From NCBI GenBank assembly GCA_004352715.1, contig SCFE01000081.1:485998-529618 (forward strand): a DNA stretch of 43,621 bases, in the 5' to 3' direction. Each line of letters opens with the position of its first letter. The first letter of the stretch is position 1. Below the pieces are notes generated by a model. It made no database searches, was not told where the DNA came from, and saw only the letters and a program-made list of their open reading frames with translations. Shown here piece by piece: positions 22,745 through 31,816 of this stretch. The position numbers and the translations under genes were made by a program. This DNA is from Hofstenia miamia. Lineage: Eukaryota; Xenacoelomorpha; Acoela.

Positions 22745-23620
22745 ATAGAGCACGCATTCCAATGCGACCATTTCAACATGCATTGAAAAAGTTGGGAGAT
22801 GTTGTTTTGAAATGGGAGTCATTAAAGAAGAATAGACGAAGAACTGTCACACAAATTAAAAATGAGAGAGTTATAAAATTTTTAGAATGAGCTTTTTGAT
22901 GTTGCCCACTAAACGTAATGAAATTAAGAATATTGGAGAAGAGAAAGCGTTTTTTGAGGCTGAGTGAGAAAAAGAAAGGCGGGGAAGCATGCTTGTTGTG
23001 GGCATGAAATTTGCAAAAAGAGAAGTTAGGAAATCGATACGGGAAGTTACGAAACTGAGATGGATTGAAGAACAACAATAAAGTTGGTTTGTTTAGAGAG
23101 CTTCAGGTTTTAGTTTTAATTCATCTTCATACGAGAGTGAATCACAAGCTGCATCTGTAGCAAATATTCACAGAGCAACAAGAAAAAGTCGAGGAACTAA
23201 AAATATCTTAACCCCAGAGGGTCTTTCTGCCCTAGACCGAACAAAGACCAGTGGTAGTTCTACAGTATGCAATTTGTCTGCCATTCTCCCTGCTTCTGGT
23301 CATTCATCAAGTTCGTGAACAGTTTCGCAGGAATCGCTCTTCATACCTCAAATCAGAATTTCACCGTGGACTGCCTCTAACTCTTCACTAATATAGAAAA
23401 CTAATGAGCAATTTAACAGGGGAAGAAAAGTAGACAGACTTTTCATTATTATCTCTGGAAATTGCATTGATCAATTATTGTGTATTCCCAAGTTATCATC
23501 TGAAACAGGTCAAGCTATTGGTAAATCATTATATAATGCAGGTGCACACTGGAGTGAACTTAGAGGAATTTAGAGAAATCTGTATTTTGCCTGTCAAGCA
23601 TTACATTATATCTCGGGTTA
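22745..23620 (+). pseudogene. Broken copy of a multicopy transposon-associated gene
   Basis: Plus-strand pieces in changing frames: IPMRPFQHALKKLGDVVLKW then ESLKKNRRRTVTQIKNE (22755-22875); FDVAH and, shifted, IGEEKAFFEAE with GSMLVVGMKFAKREVRK (22890-23040); SQAASVANIHRATRKSRG then TKNILTPEGLSALDRTKTSG (23140-23250); and KVDRLFIIISGNCIDQLL then CIPKLSSETGQAIGKSLYN (23430-23540). From memory, the 'RGTxxxxTxxLxxALDRxKxS' and 'VDRLxVLVSGxGxxQLLGVPKL' motifs mark a protein found in many copies in cnidarian and arthropod genomes, usually annotated as uncharacterized and probably transposon-borne. At least four frame breaks and several stops show it is dead. Confidence 0.6.
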
Positions 23621-24169
23621 GCTCAAACAACCACTGCTCCTGAAATCAATGGTAATTGCAAATGACAGATCCGCAAAAAATACTGTGTTAAGCAAACTTG
23701 ATTATGATGTCAAATAGGGACACTTGCAGGGTAACTTTCGTACAATGTGCAAGTATGTTTTACAAATTGATTTATTACTTTTGCATTTGATTTATTATGG
23801 GTTTATAATCTCTACGTATTTTATCTAAGGTTATAATTTTGAGTTCATAGTTTTACTAATCAAATGCTTTGAGCATACCTTTAATCCTAGAAATACCGCA
23901 TAGGTCAATTGACCTATTTGATAAATATATTTGTTGATATTTCGAAAGCGCTTTACTCCGAAAATTTGATTTAATGCATCTGACCATGTATACCTAGTTT
24001 TACCATGATAGGTCAATCGAACTATCAACTGTGCATATATCATAGGGATTTATCTTAGATGGTGAATTATCAGAATGCTTACATTTTCGCAACTAAAAAC
24101 CTTCAGAACAAGATTTTAAAAAAGTACATGTGACGATCATGTGCATATCACTATACTACAAAAACACAC

Positions 24170-24404
24170 AAAAATAGTTTTAGAGAAAATTCTTACATCT
24201 AACTGTTGAACAAGTAGCGCAAACGAATTTTCTGCAAGATTAACGTGTCACCTTATCAAAACAAATATACCACAAAATAAGCTGGAATCGATTCCGTGGC
24301 ATAGTTTCATGGAAAATTGGTCGACCATAGTTTTTGTGCCAGAACATATATATTGACTCATTTCGCCCTTTCAACACCCCGCGAATCAGGAGGCAGGTGT
24401 TTTT
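24170..24404 (-). pseudogene. piggyBac transposase, core fragment
   Basis: Minus-strand reading from the insertion edge gives TCLLIRGVLKGRNESIYMF, then WHKNYGRPIFHETMPRNRFQ and LILWYICFDKVTR, followed by a shift into LAENSFALLVQQLDV. This matches the piggyBac family block 'GxxKxRNxxxxxLWSKxxGRPIFxxTMxRNRFxxILRFLRFDD...RxxDKFA'. It normally lies just ahead of the first catalytic aspartate. The sequence ends soon afterwards in non-coding terminal DNA, so the catalytic region is deleted. Confidence 0.75.
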
Positions 24405-24928
24405 ATGAGTGCCACAGGTTCCATAAAATGCATTGCTACCACAATGCAGATGAGTGACGCACGATCCCTTTTAGTCTGAATAGCGATGCGAAATAGTGGT
24501 ACCAATGCAAGAAAATGGATCGTGTGACAGGTCGAAATTAGTACGAATGGAAATTGAACGTGCACAATATTTTTCTCACGCTCATCAAAGGAACGCCGAC
24601 AAACCACAAAATTAATCATTTACAGCCTTCAATCTGATAAACATAGAAATGAGCATTATTACAACAAAAGTAACAGCAACACCCTCTTTAAGTATATAAT
24701 GTATCAATAAATTATAATAAATAGAACCTTCACTTAGAACACAAAAGCTTTCAATATGTGTACGAAGCCAAGTTTTAAACTGGAACTGTAGTTGATGGGC
24801 TAGAAGGAAAATATCGTCACAATTTAACAGTTGCGAAAAAAATATTTTTTTCAATATTTTTACATATATAATAAACATAATGCAAACAATTGTTTGAAGT
24901 TGAATGCAATTACTTATACATGGATATA

Positions 24929-26040
24929 CAGTACTGGCCAAACGTTTGGGAACACCTTCCAAATTTAGAAATGTTTGTATTTTACACTAAAAAACGCAAT
25001 TTAGAAACAATATGATAACAACGTGTAGAAAGTAAATAGTTAATTCAGAAAAACTCACTAATATTTTGTATGTCCTCCATTATTGGCCAAACACGCAGCA
25101 ATGAGATTTGACATTGACTCGACCAGCTTTCTACAATAATCATCAGTAATCGCTGTGCACCATACCACTTTAATTTGCTCCTTCAAATCATCAAGTGATG
25201 TGCATTGGCGCTTCCTCAGAGTTTTTGATGTGATGCCAGCAATTTTCTATGACGTTGAGGTCTGGGGAGTTTCCCGGTTAGTTCTCAAGCAGCCGAAAGT
25301 CTTGTGATGCAATCTACTGTTTCACAACTTTGGCGCTGTGGGAAGGAGCACCATCTTGTTGTATTACAAATGTTCCGCGAAACTGGATAAACATGGGAAC
25401 TTTCTCCTGAATTATTTTGAGGTAGGCCTTGCCTGTGACTGTTTCGTTGTGAGGAACAAAATGCAGATCAGCACGCCCATTCGCAGTTATAGCACCCTAA
25501 ATCATCACAGAAGGTGCTGAGCGGACAGTTTGCTGCGTGTAACGTGTGTTGAATCTTTGGTTTCTTGGTCGTCGAACATGTGGCCGGTATGATGTAAACT
25601 GGTAAATCTTGGATTCGTCGCTAAACATTACTTGATGCCACATCTCAGGGGTGTAGTGTTGGCATTTCCTGCTGAAGCGCAACCGGTCTCGAATGTTCTT
25701 TGAAGACAATCGGGGTTTGGCTACAGGTTTGCACGATCGAAGGTCAAAAGTAGTATTCAATCGACGCCTAATGGTGCGTGTTGATACATTCTGCACCTAG
25801 ATTTGCTTTGACCTCAGAAAATGAAGAGAATGGTTGATTGACGACGTAGGGGTGAATGAGACGGTCAATCTGAGGGGTTGTCACTTTTTGTCTTTCAGAC
25901 CGCTTGCGATAGTAAAAATTTTGCAGTTGCTGATAGCGAGTAACACTTCTGGATACCGAAGATACTGACACGCCCATTCTAACAGCTATAACGCGATAAT
26001 TGTACCCCTCCTCGTACAAGATATAAATCAGTCTGCCAAA
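24929..26040 (-). mobile_element. Tc1-like transposon, one end missing
   Basis: The transposase-downstream end is intact: TA (24927-24928) followed by CAGTACTGGCCAAACGTTTG. The CAGT terminus with TA target is standard for Tc1. The opposite inverted repeat is absent and similarity stops at the transposase N-terminus near 26040. A second copy of the same end is found at 37711-37888. Confidence 0.8.
25060..26040 (-). pseudogene. Tc1-like transposase, frameshifted
   Basis: Reading from 26040: GRLIYILYEEGYNYRVIAV and RMGVSVSSVSRSVTRYQQL form the first helix-turn-helix. SFSEVKANLG then shifts frame into QNVSTRTIRRRLN at about 25790. The DDE triad is visible as FSDES (about 25617), QQDGAPSH (about 25350) and SPDLNVIENCW (about 25240), with about 34-35 residues between the second D and the E, as in Tc1. 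A stop follows VVKQ, another replaces the W of the usual 'WP..SPDLN', and more stops follow before the terminus. Clearly inactive. Confidence 0.8.
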
Positions 26041-26514
26041 ACAAAATTGATAGTAGGCATTACTAAGTTTAAAAGCTGGAGACTTGCAAAAAAGCTGTTT
26101 AAAAATTAAAGTCCAGCTTGCTATATGTATTACTAGATACTAAGATGTCTCTTTTATGCAAAATGATTCCCGTAAATCTAAGTCTAATTTTATATCACTG
26201 ATCAACAAATACAAGATTAATGTGTCTGTTTTGCTATCACAAAAATACTATAAGAAAAATTAATTGAAAGCAATATTTACAAATGGTGAATTATAACGTA
26301 TATATTTGCGTACTCTGATGCAAAACCTAGTGATAGAATGAATGAAGCGTCGTTGTAATTTGTAACTGATTGAAAGGGAATTAAAATGGATTGCGATCGC
26401 AATTGCTAATCTTCACAGGGTAAGGCATTCATAAAAATGGATCGCGTATCACCCCTCTGCATAGCAGTCGCAATGCATTTTATGGAAAGTGTGTCACCTA
26501 GTTAAGGAAAGATC

Positions 26515-27000
26515 AAAATTCATCACATGCCAAGTGAAAGGATAGGTTTCTTTGACGTCGTGCTTCAGTGTTAGTGAAAGATACAATTTTCTGAATAGTT
26601 TCTGGTGCAAAGAGATCATCAAACACATCAACTTAATTGTTAACACGGTTTTTAATAAATCGAGTAGCTCCAATTGGTCATCTCAAAATGCTACACATAG
26701 GAAGTTTTCCAACACCTGCTGCATCTTTACAAATCAAAGCATTTATGGGATTAGTTTCATCACTAACTTGAGGGTTGAGTTCTTTCTCATTAACATTGAC
26801 ATCTTCAGTTGTGCTATCGGAATTGTTTTGCCAGAGTCACTGCTATTAGTAAAATCATATGTGTTATTGCCATCATTCGATACAAAAGTGCTACGTGTGG
26901 GCATATGACCATGATCTTCGAGGTAGTCAAAATTGGATAATGTACCTCTTTGCAGCTCTAAAGCTTTCTTCACTGAAAAACGGATAGATCTTCTCGACAT
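26515..27000 (-). pseudogene. piggyBac transposase, N-terminal part
   Basis: Begins MSRRSIRFSVKKALELQRGT at 27000, about 300 bp inside the right end of the element, with a polar serine/asparagine-rich N-terminus as usual for the family. After a stop at 26743 and frame changes it continues as NALICKDAAGVGKLP, then VDVFDDLFAPETIQKIVSFT and NTEARRQRNLSFHLACDEF. The 'LFxPExIxxIVxxTNxxA' segment is the family's first conserved block. The inserted element at 24405-26508 separates it from the core fragment. Confidence 0.65.
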
Positions 27001-27407
27001 CCTTTGCTGCTGTGTTGTTAGTTGTTTATTTCAAACAGTTTTGCAATTCAAATTTCAAAATCAATACTCAAATAACTATGTTGGAATTTCCAAGCTTTAG
27101 TGCTTCAATATTCAAATACTGCTGACATAATTTTCAAGAACTATAAATGTCTAGCTGGAATGCGAGTTATCATAAATTAAGTCTGCGAGAAACAGAATCA
27201 AAGTTTATTGCTTATTAAAAGACAACTAGAGATAACATTAACAACCATGGGTCAGTAATGGTAAAAGGAGTAGTAAAATATTTTGGTATTTCTAGGGTTA
27301 ATATATATTTTTAAAAAAATTTCAGTTTCTTCTTTTTATGTTAAGGAGCAGAAATTGGGAGTGCGAGAGCAAAGAAATTGAAAGCTTAAAAACAATGGTT
27401 AACCTAA

Positions 27408-27497
27408 TATATACTGTAATATATATATATACAGTATATATATATATACATATATATAAATATATATATTTAGATATACATACCTACATATATACTG

Positions 27498-27543
<46 letters not shown>

Positions 27544-27571
27544 TGTATATATATATATATATATATATATA
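27408..27571. repeat. AT microsatellite with TACTGTA interruptions
   Basis: Long (TA)n and (ATAC)n runs broken by several TACTGTA/TACAGTA palindromes. It lies just outside the right TTAA of the piggyBac element. Open frames across it on both strands are artefacts of the repeat. Similar short (AT)n runs occur at 17361-17374, 20014-20033, 22333-22347 and 37215-37246. Confidence 0.9.
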
Positions 27572-27601
27572 ACTTTGTTAGTGAACAAATTTTAGTAAAC
27601 A

Positions 27602-28256
27602 TTCTAAGTTGTAGATGAAGCTTTAGAACTTTATTTATTTATTCATTTTTGATGTTTACCATCTCCGAAAAAGCTCGGTTGTAGCTTGGTATGTATGGAG
27701 GACAAGCCCTGTCAATATTCAACGAAAGTTTCATTCTGTCATTCTGAGTTTGGACGGAAAAGAAAGGCTCAAGACAAATCTTAACCCCTGTAACTTTTTA
27801 TGTGAGATTCATAAAGTCGAAAATCTACTTAGTACGAGCGAATCAATAACCGAATTGAAAGAAAGAATTGTTTAAGAAATACCAAGCGAAATAAGAAAGA
27901 GCGTCTTCAACAAGTTATGATAGTTGAAATTTCTAAAAATAAAATTCTTAATATTATTTTATATTGTCTCAAAATTGCATTCAATTCGGTTCAAAAATGA
28001 AAATGTTATTACCATTCTTAATCGGCCGAATTATGTGTGCCACCCTGAGTGTATATATATAGTTTTTACCTACACTTAAATCAGAAAAAATATCGGAATT
28101 TACTAGGGTTAAATCCCGGAACTGAGAACCATATGACTCAGTTATATATATTCCTCTGCTGCATAAACTAAATATATAGATACCGGCCACTGAGTAATCA
28201 TATTAATTATGTATTCATCCTTTATTGTTATTACACAGATTAATAAGATTTCAGTC
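27602..28256. other. No gene recognised
   Basis: AT-rich DNA without a recognisable coding region or repeat end; it leads into the LINE at 28257. The open frames on the minus strand (27981-28351) have no family features. Confidence 0.4.
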
Positions 28257-29645
28257 ATGCCTGCGGCTAATCTATCGCTTGATGATTTACAGAATCTGCC
28301 AGAGGCCCAATTTGCTTCGGTGGTTGGTGCTTTAAAAAAGGACACCATCATCTCTCTCCTTCACCAAGCTGTCACCTCCCTATCACGTTCACACCAGTCT
28401 TCTAACGTCAGCCTTTCCGATGTTGTCATCTCTGTCAAACTCCCTTGCCAAACTCACCTCCGATGTTTCGTTCATGCATTCTCAAATATTCTCCTACAAT
28501 GCTTCTGCTTCACGTACCATTACTAATCGTCCTAATCATCCTGCACCACGTTCTGCTCCTGCTGCTGCTTGCTCTCCTGTACAGTCACTTGCCTACTCAC
28601 CGCAATAATAGCCCTCATCATGCCCTTGGCACTAGTTCTTCCTGTCAACTGTCTATTGTTCCAATTAGTTATCTTCCTCGTCCTCCTCGAAAAGGTCACA
28701 TCTATATAAGGCGTTTTGCTAATTCTGTCTCTGCATCTGATGTGGCTGATCACCTCCATTGCTCCTATCTCCAATTTGATCACGTCCTTCCCATTCCACC
28801 ACGTACAGATTCTCCATTCGCCTCCTTCAACATTGTCTGTAATCAAGAGTCTCATTTTCTCTCATGGATTCTGAACTGTGGTCAGATGGCCTCTTGATCC
28901 GATACTACCGTCTCTCTAATGCTGAGCGCAAATCTTTTGGTCTTCGTCCCCGCCGTCGCGATGCTTCTGGTCATGATTGACTACCCGCACCTCCTAGCTT
29001 GGATCTTACTCCTAATCCCAACTCTGGTTTTTCTTTTTTGCTCGCCAATGCTCACAGGCTTGTCTCATTAAACCGTCGTCTCAGTTTTTACAACTTCTTC
29101 TTGCAGTCTCCTGTTAACTTCATTTTCCTTACTAAAAATTGGCTTGATCCATCTCTTGCTGACAGTGTTGTTTTTCCTAGCTCCGCCCTTAAAGGTCTCT
29201 GCCGTATGGATCGCTCAACTGGTCGTCATGGTGGTGTTCTGATTGCCTCTTATCGCCCTAACCTTGACATCCACCACTTCTCCTTTGAGTCGTTTCCTTT
29301 GATTTCTGTTGCGGTTGTGCTGTTGTTCTCAGTGATGACATTGTTTCTCTTCTCTGTGTTTACAACCCTCCTTCCAGCAGTCCTTTTCGTATTCGTCTTG
29401 CTGATTTTTCATCCACGCTCGGAATACTTTCATGATCAGTCTATCACTATCTCTCGTCAACTTGGATTCCCCACTCCTCCTCATCTGTGGTGACTTCAAC
29501 CTTCCTAATGTTTGTTGGAATGCTTTGACTCTAATGACGCCCATGAATCCGCTGTTCTGGATCTTTTTGCTTCCTATTCTCTTGAACAACTGGTACTTTC
29601 TCCTACTTCCCGCTCCTCCCTCCTTGACTTGGTTTTGTGCTCTCA
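28257..29645 (+). mobile_element. CR1/jockey-type LINE: ORF1 and endonuclease remnant
   Basis: C+T-rich, less AT-rich than anything nearby. An ORF1-like protein starts MPAANLSLDDLQNLPEAQFA at 28257, shifts frame near 28430, and continues with a basic serine/proline region. It then gives RKGHIYIRRFANSVSASDVA (28693-28752) and ELWSDGLLIRYYRLSNAER (28870-28926), arranged like ORF1 proteins of CR1 and jockey elements. ORF2 begins about 28999: LANAHRLVSLNRRLSFYNFF, FIFLTKNWLDPS, GRHGGVLIASYRPN, VYNPPSSSPFRIRLADF, LLLICGDFNLPNVCWN and SRSSLLDLVLCSQE are the ordered motifs of an apurinic-type endonuclease. At least three frameshifts. It stops exactly at the end of the endonuclease domain, where composition changes. 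Confidence 0.75.
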
Positions 29646-31430
29646 AGAAACAAATAGCAAACATTTTAAATGAAACTTTTGCAAAAATGGGAAATTTTTA
29701 TTTTAATTCTCATGATACATATCAAGAACGTGTATGCCAACTGAAACAAAACCCTAAATTTAATTTTAATTTAATTTCTTCTCATGATTTAATGAAAGTA
29801 GTCAAAGGACTAGACACAACAAAATCTTGTGGTTCAAGTAATCTACCATATTTCATAATAAAAAAATACTTTTATATATTCGAAGAATACATCCTGTTAG
29901 CTTTCAATCAATGTATTATTGACAATAATTTTCCCGACGTTTTGAAATATTCGGATATCTCACCACTATATAAGAAAGGAGATCCTCTCGATCCATTTAA
30001 TTACCGACCAATAAGCATAACACATCCATTTTCTAAAATTTTTGAAAAACTTTTAGCTGCCCAAATATATAAGTATTTAAACGACTATAAAATTCTATCA
30101 GAGCATCAATTTGGATTCAGACCAAAATTCAGCCCTACTGATGCCATACTCTGAATTACCGAAAATTTAAAATGTAACCTAAATAACAATCTTTCTACGT
30201 CTGTTAAATTTTTATACCTTAGTAAGGCATTCAATTCTATGGATTTTAACGTTTTAAAAGCAAAATTATTTGAACAGGGCTTCAGTCATTTAGCTATACA
30301 TCTTATAATGCATTTTTTGAATGATCGAAAACAGCGTGTAAAATTTTTTCAGACTATACAACTACAAATCTTGGAGTTCCACAAGGCACAGTATTAGGGC
30401 CTATCTTATTTGCACTCTATGTAAACGATATGTCTCAATCATTAAAAAATGGAACTATTTACCAATACGCTGATGACACATGTATTATTAGAACATCGAA
30501 AAATCCGTTTGACGCTACTAAGTTTTTGACTAAAGACATTGAATCACTGATTACGTATTTTGATAATAATAGATTAAAAATTAATGCAAATAAAACTCAA
30601 TTTATTATATTTGCACCAAAGGAACATCAAAAGATTTCCGAAAATATCAAAATTAACATAAATAAAAATGTAATTGTGTAATGTAAATCGGTATGTTATT
30701 TAGGAGTAACAATTGATCAAGATTTAAAATTTAATGAATTTTTGTTTTAAAATTAAGAAAAATGGCATCTGGAATTAAATTTTTATATCATTTACGGCAC
30801 CTAGGGAATTCATATCATAAACAGTTTATTAATTCTTTTGTAATCAGTGAATTTAGTTATTGCTGCTTTCTCTTTCAACATATAACTGCTAGAAATAGAA
30901 CATAATTATCAAAAATGTACAACTGGTCTTTGAGATCACTCAATTATATCCCTAACCACGAATCTGTCAGAGACTTAATATCAACATATAAGATACTATC
31001 ACCTTTATATTATATCCAATATCAATCACTCTGTATAATGCATAAATATGTTAATAGCTCAAATTCCTTTAAGTTCCTAAATGATTTCTTAAAGCACAAT
31101 CAAAAAAAACAAAAAACTTTTTAGCAGTATTAATCGCAAAGATTCATTTACATTTATGTGTTCGAAATTGTGGAATGATCTAAATGTGGAAATTAAAACT
31201 GAAAAAAATTATAAACATTTTAAAAAAAAGATAAAAGAAATTTTACTGGAAAAGCAATTATTAATTGGAATTACAAATGAATTAAGCACCTGGACTGAAT
31301 TTATATAAATTTTAGGACCTTTAAGTAAGGTGCATATTTATATTTTTGTATATTTATATTTGCTTGTGTGTATTTGTTTGTGTGTTGGGTTTGTAGTTCT
31401 TGTTACTAAATTATGCAATAAATTTGCTTT
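29646..31430 (+). mobile_element. LINE reverse transcriptase fragment, AT-rich
   Basis: A 5'-truncated plus-strand LINE. Reverse transcriptase motifs in order: DVLKYSDISPLYKKGDPLDP and FNYRPISITHPFSKIFEKLL (29938-30055), EHQFGFRPKFSPTDAIL, FLYLSKAFNSMDFNVLKAKL (palm, normally LDLSKAFD), GVPQGTVLGPILFALYVNDM (30373-30432), QYADDTCII with the catalytic YADD at 30466-30477, NRLKINANKTQFIIF and VCYLGVTIDQDLKF. The C-terminal segment includes VRDLISTYKILSPLYYIQ and SKLWNDLNVEIK. Only a few stops or shifts (after 30153, about 30345, at 30681 and later), so it is younger than the LINE at 12-16 kb. It ends with an AATAAA-containing AT-rich tail at about 31418. Composition differs sharply from 28257-29645. 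Confidence 0.8.
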
Positions 31431-31816
31431 AACTCATATATACAGTATGCATCAAATTATTATGGAAAACAGTTACGCAATCATTATTAGACATATACCA
31501 TATTGTTTTATGCAAATATAGCATTAATTTCAATTTTTAATCAAAAACTATTATTAGTTTTACTGATTTCAATGGGTATTTTGTTATACAAATGCTAATG
31601 GAGAAAATTTACATGTGCGTACTTAAACATGTCCTGGTCAAATTATTATGGAGATTATAAACATTTTGTTTATAATCTTTTTTATTTCCACAATAAGTAA
31701 TCAAAACAGCGGCTAAATAAAGTCATTTCCTGGCGATAATATATTGCCATATTTATATTTATTAATGCTACGAATTTTAATCAACTATATATATATATAT
31801 AAAACACAAAAGAAAA
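31431..31816. other. AFG2A downstream region with mariner-like motifs
   Basis: No gene. TATA followed by CAGTATGCATCAAATTATTA (31444) resembles a mariner/Tc1 terminus, and CAAATTATTATGGA recurs at 31639; no matching inverted end was seen. The minus-strand polyadenylation signal of AFG2A lies here. Confidence 0.4.
31758..31763 (-). terminator. Polyadenylation signal for AFG2A
   Basis: AATAAA on the minus strand about 54 nt after the AFG2A stop codon, beyond a short (AT)n tract. Canonical hexamer at a plausible distance. In a two-gene transcript this would be the 3' end of the whole unit. Confidence 0.5.

Larger units (their letters stand above)
24405..26508. mobile_element. DNA element with ~120-bp inverted repeats, inserted in piggyBac
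   Basis: The left arm (plus) begins near GTGCCACAGGTTCCATAAAA and continues TGCATTGC...GAGTGACGCACGATCCCTTT. The right arm read on the minus strand begins GGTGACACACTTTCCATAAA and continues TGCATTGC...GGGTGATACGCGATCCATTT. They agree over about 120 bp with gaps. The two arms sit where the piggyBac transposase frame breaks, so this is an insertion. Interior 24526-24928 and 26041-26384 shows no clear transposase; a minus frame ending at 24615 has a C-terminal hydrophobic stretch (VAVTFVVIMLISMFI) of unknown meaning. A Tc1 copy sits inside. No target duplication was identified. Confidence 0.6.
23885..27297 (-). mobile_element. piggyBac element with TTAA duplications, internally disrupted
   Basis: The left end TCCTAGAAATACC (23885) and right end GGTATTTCTAGGG (to 27297) are inverted repeats of CCCTAGAAATACC, close to the classic piggyBac CCCTAGAAAGATA end. 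TTAA flanks both sides (23881-23884 and 27298-27301). The minus-strand transposase is present as an N-terminal part (26515-27000) and a core part (24170-24404), separated by an inserted element (24405-26508). The C-terminal part with the catalytic aspartates is missing, so the copy is defective. A perfect palindrome ATAGGTCAATTGACCTAT lies 15 bp inside the left end and may be a subterminal binding repeat. Confidence 0.8.

Noticed and set aside
24615-24959. Minus-strand open frame ending in a transmembrane-like segment
   Set aside because: Its N-terminus is Tc1 terminal sequence, so the frame is chimeric. The rest lies inside a transposon interior and has no family match; a genuine exon could not be supported.
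26743-27000. MSRRSIRF start as a nuclear-envelope (SUN-like) protein
   Set aside because: The resemblance is limited to a few basic residues. Position inside TTAA-flanked piggyBac ends and the downstream VFDDLFAPETIQKIV block point to a piggyBac transposase.
27338-27602. Tyrosine/isoleucine-rich frames on both strands
   Set aside because: They are translations of the AT microsatellite.
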